DNA of 64,000 nt. It comes from Caulobacteraceae bacterium. GTDB lineage: Bacteria > Pseudomonadota > Alphaproteobacteria > Caulobacterales > Caulobacteraceae. Below the pieces are notes generated by a model, which searched no databases, had not been told where the DNA came from, and worked only from the letters and a program-made list of their open reading frames with translations. Shown here one piece after another: positions 54,640 through 63,589 of the stretch (its first letter is position 1; every line of letters begins with the position of its first letter). The position numbers were made by a program, and so were the translations under genes. Where the stretch lies: contig JAUJMO010000001.1 of NCBI GenBank assembly GCA_030446805.1, positions 1,563,768-1,627,767 of the forward strand. The letters run 5' to 3'.

Positions 54640-55592
54640 TCCGAAGCCACCACGACCTCATTGGCTGTCTCTCCGTGGACGACCACGATGGACGAGCCGT
54701 TGCGGGCGACCGGCCGGGCCGGGGCGCGCGGCCGGGGTTGGCGCGGCGCCGACGCGGGCGCCGCAACGGGCTGCAAGACGGGCGGCGGCGGGGGAGGCGG
54801 CGGGACCGCGGGGGAGGCCGAAACCAGATTGGCCGTCCGCACGCTGGCGCCCACCGCGCCCAGGTCCTGCGCCACCACGGGATGCACGGCCGCCGTTTCG
54901 CTGGCGCCGTTGCGGCGTAGCGCCAGGGACAGTTGTCCGAGGCTCGCAGCCACCGAGAGCTTCTGGGCGTCCTCGACGCTGACTTCCACCGTGGCCGTCT
55001 TGGGCTCCGCCGGTGTGTTGGAGGTGGGATCCGCGTTCAGGTCCACGCCCAGCAGGCGGACATTCTGGACCACCACGTCCGACACCAAACGGGCTTGGCC
55101 GCTGTCGCCGCTGAGATCGCGCGTCAGCAGCACGTCGACGCGATCGCCCGGCAGGCCATGCCCGCCCACGCCGGTCACGTCCGAAACGCGCAGCGCATAA
55201 GCCCTCATGCCCGGCGCGATCATGGCCGCCACGGAGGCGCGCGCACCCGGCCCGCTGATCTTGAAAGGCAGCACGGCTTCCCGTGCGCCCACCGGGGTCA
55301 GCACCACGGGGGCGCCCCCGTCCACGGACAGGACTTGCGCGACCGTGGCGAAGGCCCCCTCCGGCACGGCGCTTGCAGGCAGGCGGGAGATCGTCAGGTG
55401 CTTGGCTTCCAGCCGCGTGCCGTAGGGCAGGGCCTCGGCGGCGACCACCACCGGAGTGTCGGCCGCGGGCCGGGACACGGCCGCAGGCCCGGCCCCGTCC
55501 ACCGTGGACGGCAGCCACACGCGGGCGACGAACAGGGCGCCCACCCCGAGCAGGGCGGACGCCCCTAGGCTGATCATTGTCGCCACGCGCAT
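54627..55592 (-). CDS. cpaB: Flp pilus assembly protein CpaB/RcpC
   Basis: This 321-residue protein has a membrane helix (ISLGASALLGVGALFVARVW), a SAF-type domain (VVVAAEALPYGTRLEAKHLT, LPASAVPEGAFATV) and a RcpC-type domain with GHGLPGDRVDVLLTRDLSGD. The C-terminal third is Pro/Ala-rich. It is the first gene of the operon and overlaps cpaC by 13 bases; GGAG stands before its ATG. It helps the secretin channel. The region upstream does not contain the usual pilA or cpaA genes. Confidence 0.92.
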   Translation of the reverse strand: MRVATMISLGASALLGVGALFVARVWLPSTVDGAGPAAVSRPAADTPVVVAAEALPYGTRLEAKHLTISRLPASAVPEGAFATVAQVLSVDGGAPVVLTPVGAREAVLPFKISGPGARASVAAMIAPGMRAYALRVSDVTGVGGHGLPGDRVDVLLTRDLSGDSGQARLVSDVVVQNVRLLGVDLNADPTSNTPAEPKTATVEVSVEDAQKLSVAASLGQLSLALRRNGASETAAVHPVVAQDLGAVGASVRTANLVSASPAVPPPPPPPPVLQPVAAPASAPRQPRPRAPARPVARNGSSIVVVHGETANEVVVASEWGA

Positions 55593-55776
55593 GGCGGTCT
55601 GCTCCAGGAACTCGCGAGTCCGCCCACCCGGCGGACGCCGGGCGCGGAACTCCAACCGCCATCACGTCACGAGCGGCTTGCCGAAGCGTTAACACCGGCC
55701 CAAGCGCGGGCCGCCGTGCTTGACAAGACCGCCCCGGAACGGAACGAAACGCCCGCCGTCGCCCCCGGAGCCTCGA

Positions 55777-57102
55777 ATGCCCAACGCCGTGCTGCAAGAG
55801 ATGCAGGACGCTGCCCGTCGCAAGGACCGCGATGCGGTGGAGGCGGCCCTGGTCCGCTTGCCCGCCGAAGGGGAGCTCGACAGCTTCGAACAGCTCGTCG
55901 CCGCCATCGAGGTCAAGGAGGCGGGCTTCCGGGGCAAGGCCATCCGCGCCTTCCACGAACTCCTGCGCCGCGACCCCACCTATGCGGTGGGCCATTACGA
56001 ACTGGGCGTGGCCCACCGCTGGAACGGCCAGCGCCAGGAAGCCATCCACGCGGTCAAGCACGCCGTGCGCTTCGCACCGGACGATTTCCGCTACCGCGCA
56101 CTGTTCGCCCACCTCCTCTACGCCGAGGGGGCCTATCCGGAAGCCGAGGCCCAAGCCGCTCTCCTGACGCCGGGTAATCCCGAGGAGCTCGAACACGTCC
56201 AGGTGCTGCGCGAGTTCGGTCTCTATCTGCGCGAGCAGCCGCATGGCCGGGCGCTTCAGCATGTACAGCAGGTCCGCGACACCTACTACTGGATGAGCAC
56301 GGAGGAGGTCGCCGCGGCCATCAACAAGGCGATGGACGAGCGTCGCGGCTTTTCCTTGATCCGCATGGGCGATGGCGAGGGCGCCTTCACCAAGGTCGAC
56401 CCCGCCGACGAGGCCCGCTACGCCGCCCTCTACGCCTGGATGCGCCGCGATTGGGAGAAGGCCTTGTTCGGCCAGAACTTCAACGGGCGCGGCACCGGCT
56501 ACGCCTCGCTGGTCGACACCCTGCTCGACGTCTCGCTGGAGCAGGACATCGTGGGCGTCCCCTACGCCTCATGGGTGGACCATGAATATGCGATCAGCAG
56601 CCTTCGCGGCGTACCCTGCCTGTTGAACGTCCACCGCGCCTATCTGGCGGCCGCGGAGCGCGGCCAGCGCCGCCCCGCCGTCTGCGACCAGCGCATCCAC
56701 GTCGAACTGCACCACCGTGGCTTCGTCGAGCCCATCCTACGTCGCGCAGGCAGCGTGGGCGTGATCTCCTGCCATTCGCAGTTGCCCGCCAAGATGAAGG
56801 AGGCCTTCGGCCTGGCCGAGGTGGAGCTTTTCAAGATTCCCGGTGAAAAGTACACGGAAGGGATGCGCGATCAGGAGCAGATGAGCGGCGAACACTTCCC
56901 GTTCGTGTTCTGGGACATCGTCCGCCGCCTGTCCGTGCCGCACAATGGGCGCGTCTTCATGATCGCCGCAGGCACGCTGGCCAAGTTCTACGCCGACGTG
57001 ATCCGCCGGCACGGCGGCATCGCGCTTGACCTGGGCTCGCTGGTGGACGGCTGGCTGAACATCTCCAGCCGCCCTGGTTACGACGCCAGCATGAAGCTCT
57101 AG
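55777..57102 (+). CDS. TPR protein with GT-D-type glycosyltransferase-like domain
   Basis: This 441-residue protein has an N-terminal TPR part (about 35-165; [50 protein letters not shown]) and a C-terminal part (175-441) that resembles GT-D-fold glycosyltransferases (DUF1792). The signature is [15 protein letters not shown] at 192-206, with later [16 protein letters not shown]-like [20 protein letters not shown] and [14 protein letters not shown]. The enzyme may glycosylate pilins, flagellins or polysaccharides; the neighbouring Tad operon is divergent, 184 bases away. The substrate is unknown. It ends by overlapping msrA's stop (convergent) by four bases. Confidence 0.72.
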   Translation: MPNAVLQEMQDAARRKDRDAVEAALVRLPAEGELDSFEQLVAAIEVKEAGFRGKAIRAFHELLRRDPTYAVGHYELGVAHRWNGQRQEAIHAVKHAVRFAPDDFRYRALFAHLLYAEGAYPEAEAQAALLTPGNPEELEHVQVLREFGLYLREQPHGRALQHVQQVRDTYYWMSTEEVAAAINKAMDERRGFSLIRMGDGEGAFTKVDPADEARYAALYAWMRRDWEKALFGQNFNGRGTGYASLVDTLLDVSLEQDIVGVPYASWVDHEYAISSLRGVPCLLNVHRAYLAAAERGQRRPAVCDQRIHVELHHRGFVEPILRRAGSVGVISCHSQLPAKMKEAFGLAEVELFKIPGEKYTEGMRDQEQMSGEHFPFVFWDIVRRLSVPHNGRVFMIAAGTLAKFYADVIRRHGGIALDLGSLVDGWLNISSRPGYDASMKL

Positions 57103-57755
57103 GCGGCCTCCACGCCCACGCCGATCGGGCAGCTCACGCCCGTGCCGCCGATCCCGCAATAACCGCCGGGGTTCTTGGCCAGATACTGCTGGTGGTAGTC
57201 CTCGGCGAAGTAGAACTCGCCCACCGGCTTGATCTCGGTCGTCACCGGCCCGTAACCCAGCCCCTTGAGCGCCTGTTCATAGGCCGCCTTGGTGCGCAGC
57301 GCCGCCTCCATCTGCCTGTCGTCATAGGTGTAGATGGCCGAGCGGTACTGCGTGCCGCGATCATTGCCCTGGCGCATGCCTTGGGTGGGATCGTGCCCCT
57401 CCCAGAACGCCTTCAGCAGCTCCTCATAGGAGACCTGCTCGGGATCGAACACCACCAGTACAGCCTCCGCATGGCCCGTCCGGCCCGAGCAGACCTCCTC
57501 ATAGGTCGGATTGGGCGTGACGCCGCCGGCGTTGCCCACGGCCGTCACCCATACCCCCGGGATCTTCCAAAAGACGCGCTCCACCCCCCAGTAGCAGCCC
57601 ATGGCGAACTGCGCCTGCTCCACCCCTTCCGGATAGGGCCCCTTCAGCGGACGGCCGTTGACGAAGTGCGTCTCGGCCGTGCGGATCGGTTCCGGCCGCC
57701 CGGGCAGCGCGTCGGCGGCCGTGGGCAGGGTGTCGGGCTTGCGGCTGAAGATCAT
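57099..57755 (-). CDS. msrA: Peptide methionine sulfoxide reductase MsrA
   Basis: This 218-residue enzyme reduces methionine-S-sulfoxide. Its catalytic Cys54 lies in [20 protein letters not shown], and [40 protein letters not shown] and [18 protein letters not shown] with the recycling cysteines are typical. A Tyr in GCYWG replaces the usual Phe, a common variant. It has no signal peptide. It repairs oxidised proteins in the cytoplasm. It is convergent with the TPR/GT-D gene. The start ATG at 57755 fits family length. Confidence 0.95.
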   Translation of the reverse strand: MIFSRKPDTLPTAADALPGRPEPIRTAETHFVNGRPLKGPYPEGVEQAQFAMGCYWGVERVFWKIPGVWVTAVGNAGGVTPNPTYEEVCSGRTGHAEAVLVVFDPEQVSYEELLKAFWEGHDPTQGMRQGNDRGTQYRSAIYTYDDRQMEAALRTKAAYEQALKGLGYGPVTTEIKPVGEFYFAEDYHQQYLAKNPGGYCGIGGTGVSCPIGVGVEAA

Positions 57756-57880
57756 GGGTCGGGTCTCCTGTTCGGCTGATATGGGCCTTCCTGCGTTCAG
57801 GCCAACGGCGCGGAGCGGGAGCAACGGTTCACCCGGCCTGCGCGGCGTTGTATGGAAAGGCTCAGACCAGGATCCGCCTC

Positions 57881-59089
57881 ATGCCGCTCGACACCGGGCT
57901 TCCTCCCGCCAAAACCTATCGCTGGGACGACCCCCTCGACCTGGAGGGTCGCCTCACCGAGGAGGAGCGCGCCGTTTCCGAGGCCGCCCGTCAGTACGCG
58001 CGCGAGAAACTTCTGCCCCGCGTTGTCTCCGCCTTTGCGGAGGAGCGGTTCGACCGTGAGATCATGACCGAAATGGGCGAACTGGGCCTGCTGGGGGCCA
58101 CCCTCCCGGAGGAGTACGGGGGGGCCGGCGTCTCCCACGTCGCCTACGGCCTGATCGCGCGCGAGGTGGAGGCCGTCGACAGCGGCTACCGCTCGGCCAT
58201 GAGCGTCCAGTCGTCGCTCGCCATGTATCCCATCTACGCCTTCGGCTCCGAGGAGCAGCGTCGGCGCTTCCTGCCCCCCATGGCTCGCGGCGAGCTCATC
58301 GGCTGCTTCGGCCTGACCGAGGCGGAGGGCGGCTCCGACCCGGCGTCCATGCGGGTCGCGGCCAAGCCCGTCGACGGCGGATACGTCCTGAACGGCTCCA
58401 AATACTGGATCACCAACAGCCCGATCGCCGATCTGGCCGTGGTCTGGGCCAAGCTCCCGGACCCTGACGGCAAGCCCGTCATCCGCGGCTTCGTCGTCGA
58501 GCGCGGCATGGACGGCTTCTCCACCAACACCATAGAAGGCAAGCTGTCGCTGCGCGCCTCGGTCACCGGCGACATCGGCCTCCAGGACGTCTTCGTGCCC
58601 GAAGCCAACCTCCTTCCCGGCGTCAAAGGCCTCCGCGGACCCTTCTCCTGCCTCAACAAGGCCCGCTACGGCATCAGCTGGGGCGCGATGGGCGCCGCCG
58701 AATTCTGCTTCCACGCGAGCCGCAGCTATGTCGCCGAGCGCAGCCTGTTCGGCCGCCCCCTCTCCTCACGCCAGCTGGTGCAGAAGAAGCTGGCCGACAT
58801 GAGCACCGAGATCGCTCTCGGCTTCGAGGGCGCCTTGGCGCTGGGCCGCCTCCTCGACCAGGGCGCCTGGGTGCCTGAGGCCATCTCCATGATGAAGCGC
58901 AACAACTGCGGCCGGGCGCTGGAGATCGCCCGGGTCGCCCGCGACATGCACGGCGGGGCGGGCATCACCGGCGAACTTCACGTCATGCGCCACCTCATGA
59001 ACCTGGAGACGGTCAACACCTACGAGGGCGCCCACGACGTCCACGCCCTGATCCTGGGCCGCGCCATCACGGGGGAAAGCGCGTTTTAG
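57881..59089 (+). CDS. gcdH: Glutaryl-CoA dehydrogenase
   Basis: This 402-residue acyl-CoA dehydrogenase oxidises and decarboxylates glutaryl-CoA to crotonyl-CoA in lysine and tryptophan breakdown. The subgroup is shown by [74 protein letters not shown] and [19 protein letters not shown]. The catalytic Glu is in NTYEGAHD. A start at 57848 would add 11 residues. It stands alone, with a decayed fragment downstream. Confidence 0.92.
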   Translation: MPLDTGLPPAKTYRWDDPLDLEGRLTEEERAVSEAARQYAREKLLPRVVSAFAEERFDREIMTEMGELGLLGATLPEEYGGAGVSHVAYGLIAREVEAVDSGYRSAMSVQSSLAMYPIYAFGSEEQRRRFLPPMARGELIGCFGLTEAEGGSDPASMRVAAKPVDGGYVLNGSKYWITNSPIADLAVVWAKLPDPDGKPVIRGFVVERGMDGFSTNTIEGKLSLRASVTGDIGLQDVFVPEANLLPGVKGLRGPFSCLNKARYGISWGAMGAAEFCFHASRSYVAERSLFGRPLSSRQLVQKKLADMSTEIALGFEGALALGRLLDQGAWVPEAISMMKRNNCGRALEIARVARDMHGGAGITGELHVMRHLMNLETVNTYEGAHDVHALILGRAITGESAF

Positions 59090-59095
59090 CCTTGC

Positions 59096-59248
59096 TCACT
59101 CGGTGTACCGCACCGTGTAGCTGAGCTTGGCGGTCGCGCCTGGAGCCAGACGGAAGTCCCACGCCGGCTCGCAGTTCTCCAAGCGGGAGCGCCGCCAAGA
59201 CCGCAGCACGCGGAAGTCGTCGCCCTCGACGCGGGGCCAGGGATCCTG
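59096..59248 (-). pseudogene. C-terminal remnant of a DUF4139-type protein
   Basis: This reads DPWPRVEGDDFRVLRSWRRS, then ENCEPAWDFRLAPGATAKLS and YTVRYTE. That is the end of DUF4139 proteins (WDF.LAPGe...l.Y.vr). There is no upstream part of the protein (normally 500 or more residues), so it is a remnant. It lies just after gcdH on the opposite strand. Confidence 0.45.
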
Positions 59249-59404
59249 CGGGGCGTGCGCCCTTGCTGGCGCGCCTCCCAGGCGCGCCAGCACCGCCGGT
59301 CCCACGACTCAGACCCGCCCGTCCATCCACAGCGCCTCGCTCAACCGAAGCGAAGCCTGTCACCCGCCTTGGTCGCTGTCGAGGCTTGACTGTTCACGCC
59401 CGCG

Positions 59405-61168
59405 TCAGGCCGGGCGGGCGCGCTCCGTCGCGATCCAGCCGTCGATGCGCTGCTCCAGCAGGTTCAACGGAACGGGACCGCCCAGCAGCACGGCGTCGTG
59501 GAAGCGGCGCACGTCGAAGCGCGGACCCAGCGCCGTCTCCGCCTTGCGACGAAGCTCCTTCAGCTTGAGTTCGCCCACCTTGTAGGCCAGCGCCTGGCCG
59601 GGCCAGCCGATGTAGCGGTTCAGCTCCGCTTCGATATTGCCGGCCGACAAGGCGGAGTTGTCCGTGAAACAGGCGCGGGCCTGCTCCTTGGTCCAGCCCA
59701 GCCAGTGCATGCCGGTGTCCGCCACCAGCCGGCAGGCGCGCCACATCTCGTAGGAAAGCTTCCCGAACCGCTCATAGGGCGTGCGGTACATGCCCATCTC
59801 GATGCCCAGGAACTCGGAATAAAGCCCCCAACCCTCCGTAAAGGCGGTGACGTTGGCGTTCCTCCGGAACCAGGGCTGCTCGCCCAGCTCCTGGCTGAGC
59901 GCGATCTGCAGGTGGTGCCCCGGCACGGCCTCGTGCACCGTCAGGGCGGGCAGCTCGTACAAGGGTCGCGCGGGCAGGTTCCCCGTATTGACGATGTAGG
60001 TTCCGGCCACGCCCAGGGTCGGCGAGCCCTGGTAGTACCGCCCCGTGGTCGAGGCCGCCTCGACCTCCCGCGGGGTCGGCTTCACCGTATAGGGCAGGCG
60101 CGGCAGGGTGGCGAACAGGGCGGGCAAGCCCCCATCCGCCCGCTTGGCCATCTCCGAGGCCTTCTCCAGCAGGTCTTCGCGCGATTGCGCATAGAACTGC
60201 GGGTCCGAACGCAGAAAGGCGAGGAACTTAGGGAAGGTTCCCTTGAAGCCGGTCTCGCGCATGACCCCGTCCATCTCGGCCCGGATGCGCCGCACCTCCG
60301 ACTGGCCGAGCGCATGTATCTGGTCGGGCGTCAGGTCGGTAGTGGTGTGGTAGCGGGTCTGGAAGGCGTAGTACCGCTTGCCGTTCGGGAGGCTGGCCGC
60401 GCCCACCTGCGCCCGCGCCCGGGGTAGGTACTCGCTCTCGATGAAGCGGAGATAGGCGCGCCGTGCAGGCGCGATCTCGGCCGCCACGATGGCGCGGCCG
60501 CGCTCCAGCAGCCGGGCCTTTTCCGCCGCCGCTACGGTGGCGGGCAGGGTGGAGAAGGGCTTGAGCAACGGGTCCGTCGCGGGCTCAAAGGCGGCCTCGG
60601 CGCGCAGCACGCCCAGCGCGCTGTCCACCACGGGCTTGGGCTGGACCCAGCCCCCGGCCAGCCCCCGCCGGGCGTTGGCGGTGTTCTCGGCGTAGAGCCG
60701 CTCCGCCGCATCGAGCCGGGCGATCCAGGCCTCCGCGTCGCTGACGTCGCGCAGCGTCGTGGTGTCGGCCAGATAGGCCAGCGCCTGCCCCGGCCCGCCC
60801 TCGAAGTCGATCGCCAGCCGATCGCTGTCGAAGCTCAGGCTTTCCAGCCCCTCCGCCACGATGCGGCTCAGAAAGCTGTGGTTGGTCCGCTCCTCTCCCG
60901 CCAGCCCCGCCGCAGGGATGGCCGCCAGCCGCCCCCGAAACGCCTCCAGCGCCGCCCTGCGCCGAGCATTGGCCGCCGGCGTGGTCTCCGGCAGGCGCGA
61001 CAGCGCGGCGCGGTCGCCTTCCTGCCCCGCCGCGATCGGATTTTCCCGCCGCTCATAAGCTTCGAAGTCGGCGATCACGCCCTGCAGCGCAGGCGAGCTT
61101 TGGGCGTAGGCCAGCGGCGCGGCCGCTAGAAAGCCCGCAAAGGCCAGCAGGACAAGCTTGGAACGCAT
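59405..61168 (-). CDS. DUF885-family exported peptidase-like protein
   Basis: This 587-residue protein has a signal peptide (1-22, ending LAYAQ) and a DUF885 domain. The zinc motif is LTVHEAVPGHHLQIALSQEL, with a later Glu in AFTEGWGLYSEFLGIEMGMY, and RIGWPGQALAYKVG-like YIGWPGQALAYKVGELKLKE. The fold is that of M3-like metallopeptidases. It probably acts in the periplasm on peptides; no substrate is known. It is divergent from the permease gene, with 95 bases between starts. The ATG fits the signal peptide. Confidence 0.87.
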   Translation of the reverse strand: MRSKLVLLAFAGFLAAAPLAYAQSSPALQGVIADFEAYERRENPIAAGQEGDRAALSRLPETTPAANARRRAALEAFRGRLAAIPAAGLAGEERTNHSFLSRIVAEGLESLSFDSDRLAIDFEGGPGQALAYLADTTTLRDVSDAEAWIARLDAAERLYAENTANARRGLAGGWVQPKPVVDSALGVLRAEAAFEPATDPLLKPFSTLPATVAAAEKARLLERGRAIVAAEIAPARRAYLRFIESEYLPRARAQVGAASLPNGKRYYAFQTRYHTTTDLTPDQIHALGQSEVRRIRAEMDGVMRETGFKGTFPKFLAFLRSDPQFYAQSREDLLEKASEMAKRADGGLPALFATLPRLPYTVKPTPREVEAASTTGRYYQGSPTLGVAGTYIVNTGNLPARPLYELPALTVHEAVPGHHLQIALSQELGEQPWFRRNANVTAFTEGWGLYSEFLGIEMGMYRTPYERFGKLSYEMWRACRLVADTGMHWLGWTKEQARACFTDNSALSAGNIEAELNRYIGWPGQALAYKVGELKLKELRRKAETALGPRFDVRRFHDAVLLGGPVPLNLLEQRIDGWIATERARPA

Positions 61169-61263
61169 GCGGAGCCCCCGGTGTGCCGGCTCTTGTGTCA
61201 CCAAGCGAGAGCGTTGTGAACGCCCCCTCGCCCGTGGCAGCATGGGCAGGAGGGGGACGGTTC

Positions 61264-62673
61264 ATGAGTTTCTGGAGCCGGCGCAAGCCAATCGACCTGC
61301 AGTCGTCCGAGGACGACGGGCCCCCGCTCGCCCGCACTCTCAGCTGGCCGCATCTGGTGGCGCTGGGCGTGGGCGCCATCGTCGGCACCGGGATCCTGAC
61401 GCTGATCGGCGTGGGCGCGGGCCGGGCAGGCCCCGCGGTGATGATCAGTTTCGCCCTGGCCGGCCTGGTCTGCGCCTGCGCCGCCCTGGCCTACGCCGAA
61501 CTCGCCACCATGATGCCCGCCTCCGGAGGCGCCTACACCTACAGCTACAGCGTCTTGGGCGAGGGGATCGCCTGGATCGTCGGCTGGAGCCTGATCCTGG
61601 AATATTCGTTGGTGGTCAGCGCCGTGGCGGTGGGCTGGAGCGGTTACACCACGGGCTTCATGGCCGGCCTGGGGCTCGATCTCCCGATCGCGCTCTCGGC
61701 CGGGCCGCATGTGGCCGGCGGCGTCTTGAACCTGCCTGCGATCTTCATCATCGCGGTGGTGACCGGCCTGTTGCTGCTGGGCACTCGGGAAAGCGCTACG
61801 CTCAACTTCGGCCTGGTGGTCATCAAGATCGCCGCCTTGATCGCCTTTGTGATCCTGGCGCTTCCCTCATTCGACCCCGGAAACTTCCGGCCCTTCATGC
61901 CCTACGGCTTCGGGGCGCCTTTCGTGCAGCAGGGCGTCATGGCGGCGGCGGCCATCATCTTCTTCGCCTTTTACGGCTTTGACGCCATCGCCACCGCGGC
62001 CGAAGAGACCAAGCGCCCCGAACGCGACCTCGCGATCGGCATCGTAGGCTCCATGGTGGTCTGCACCGCGCTCTATTTGCTAGTCGCCGCGGCCGCGATC
62101 GGCGCCCGCCCCTTCACCACCTTCGCCGAGAGTCCCGAGCCCCTGGCGCTGATCCTCCGGGATTTGGGTCAAGCGCTGGCGGCCCAGTGGATCGCCGCCG
62201 CCGCCGTGATCGCCCTGCCCACCGTGCTGCTGGCCTTTCTGTTCGGCCAGAGCCGCATATTCCTGGTGATGGCTCGCGACGGCCTGCTGCCCCGCAGTCT
62301 CAGCCGCGTCAGCGCCCGGGGCGTGCCGGTGGTCGTGACCGTGTTCACCGCCCTGGTGACGGCCGCCCTCGCCGGCGTCCTGCGCCTGGACGAGCTGGCC
62401 TCCCTGGCCAATGCGGGGACGCTCGCCGCCTTCACCGCCGTGGGCGTCTGCCTCGTGGTGCTCCGGCGGCGCGAGCCCGCCCGCCTCCGCCTGTTCCGCG
62501 CTCCCGCCTATCTGCTGGTGGGGATCGTCTGCGTAGTCGGCTGCATCACCTTCTTCCTGAGCCTACGCCCCAGCACCCAGGTCTACTTCCTCCTTTGGAA
62601 TGGGCTGGGCCTGATCGCCTACCTGCTCTACGGCGCCCGCCGCAGCAGGTTGGCGCTGGCGCGCAGGATGTAG
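61264..62673 (+). CDS. APC-family amino acid permease
   Basis: This 469-residue protein has about twelve predicted membrane helices. Family features are SWPHLVALGVGAIVGTGILT, SFALAGLVCACAALAYAELA, MMPASGGAYTYSYSVLGEGI, IIFFAFYGFDAIATAAEETK and RPERDLAIGIVGSMVV. It looks like the cationic amino acid transporter (CAT/YfnA-like) subgroup. Substrates may be amino acids or polyamines. The N-terminus is polar and cytoplasmic. An upstream in-frame GTG would add 27 residues but lies in the divergent region. It is followed by a convergent SDR gene. Confidence 0.88.
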   Translation: MSFWSRRKPIDLQSSEDDGPPLARTLSWPHLVALGVGAIVGTGILTLIGVGAGRAGPAVMISFALAGLVCACAALAYAELATMMPASGGAYTYSYSVLGEGIAWIVGWSLILEYSLVVSAVAVGWSGYTTGFMAGLGLDLPIALSAGPHVAGGVLNLPAIFIIAVVTGLLLLGTRESATLNFGLVVIKIAALIAFVILALPSFDPGNFRPFMPYGFGAPFVQQGVMAAAAIIFFAFYGFDAIATAAEETKRPERDLAIGIVGSMVVCTALYLLVAAAAIGARPFTTFAESPEPLALILRDLGQALAAQWIAAAAVIALPTVLLAFLFGQSRIFLVMARDGLLPRSLSRVSARGVPVVVTVFTALVTAALAGVLRLDELASLANAGTLAAFTAVGVCLVVLRRREPARLRLFRAPAYLLVGIVCVVGCITFFLSLRPSTQVYFLLWNGLGLIAYLLYGARRSRLALARRM

Positions 62674-63543
62674 TCAGGGCGCCTGCGAGGCCTTGGCCAC
62701 CTCGCCGGCCCCCTGAGCCGACCCGCTTTGCGGCACGCTCTCCCGGGAGCGGTCGCCGATCTCGTTCCAGCGGGCCGCCACCTGCTCGGCGGCGTCCGGG
62801 CCCGAGCCGATGAACACGCCCTCGGTCAGGGTGACATAGGCCCGCTCGAAAGCGCCGGCCCCCGCGTTCAGGATGGCGCGCGTGGGCGCGTCTTCACTGA
62901 CCAGATGCAGCAGGCCGGGGGACACGCTTTCCGGCGTGAGCAGGGCCAGCGCCTCCGCCGGCATCAGCCCCTGGGTCATCTGCGTGGCCGCCGTGGGCGC
63001 GAGACAGTTCACCCGAATGTTCCTCGACGCCCCCTCCAGGGCCAGCGTCTGCATCAGCCCCACCAGGGCCATCTTGGCCGCGCCGTAGTTCGACTGGCCG
63101 AAGTTGCCGTACAGTCCGGACGAGGAGGTCGTCATCACCACCCGGCCGTAGCCGGCCTCCCGCATCGGCTCCCACACCGCCTTGGTGCAGTTCGCCGCCC
63201 CCATGAGGTGCACCTCCACCACTAGCCGGAAGTCGTCCAGATCCATCTTGGCGAAGGTCTTGTCGCGCAGGATCCCCGCATTGTTGACCAAGATGTCGAC
63301 CCGCCCCCAGGCCCCCAGCGTACGCCCCACCGCGGCCTGCACGTTCGCGAAGTCCGTAACGGAGACCGCCTCCGCCACCGCCTCGCCGCCGCCCGAGCGT
63401 ATCTCCTCGGCCACGACTTCGGCCCCGCGCACGTCCATCACCACGACCTTGGCGCCCCGCGAGGCCAGCGCCAGCGCATGCGCCCGCCCCAGACCGCCGC
63501 CGGCCCCGGTCACAATGGCCGTTCTTCCGTCAAACCTGATCAT
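62674..63543 (-). CDS. SDR-family dehydrogenase (MFE-2/3-hydroxyacyl-CoA-like)
   Basis: This 289-residue protein has a Rossmann fold with AIVTGAGGGLGRAHALALAS, VVMDVRG, ILVNNAGILRDKTFAKM and the catalytic Ser and YxxxK in MTTSSSGLYGNFGQSNYGAAK. The NNAGILRDK(T/S)F and GLYGNFGQ(S/A)NYG(A)AK patterns match the dehydrogenase unit of peroxisomal-type multifunctional enzymes and bacterial 3-hydroxyacyl-CoA dehydrogenases. A role in fatty acid beta-oxidation is likely. The C-terminal 30 residues are flexible. It starts 46 bases from the divergent threonine ammonia-lyase gene. The ATG at 63543 is used. Confidence 0.87.
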   Translation of the reverse strand: MIRFDGRTAIVTGAGGGLGRAHALALASRGAKVVVMDVRGAEVVAEEIRSGGGEAVAEAVSVTDFANVQAAVGRTLGAWGRVDILVNNAGILRDKTFAKMDLDDFRLVVEVHLMGAANCTKAVWEPMREAGYGRVVMTTSSSGLYGNFGQSNYGAAKMALVGLMQTLALEGASRNIRVNCLAPTAATQMTQGLMPAEALALLTPESVSPGLLHLVSEDAPTRAILNAGAGAFERAYVTLTEGVFIGSGPDAAEQVAARWNEIGDRSRESVPQSGSAQGAGEVAKASQAP

Positions 63544-63589
63544 GCCGGGTCTCTTGCGCGCCGCCGTCGGGTTGTGAAGAGGGTTGGGC

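Noticed and set aside
48238-55200. Long plus-strand open frames across the Tad operon
   Set aside because: They are antisense to genes with clear Tad motifs and have low-complexity Arg/Gly/His-rich translations without domain signatures.
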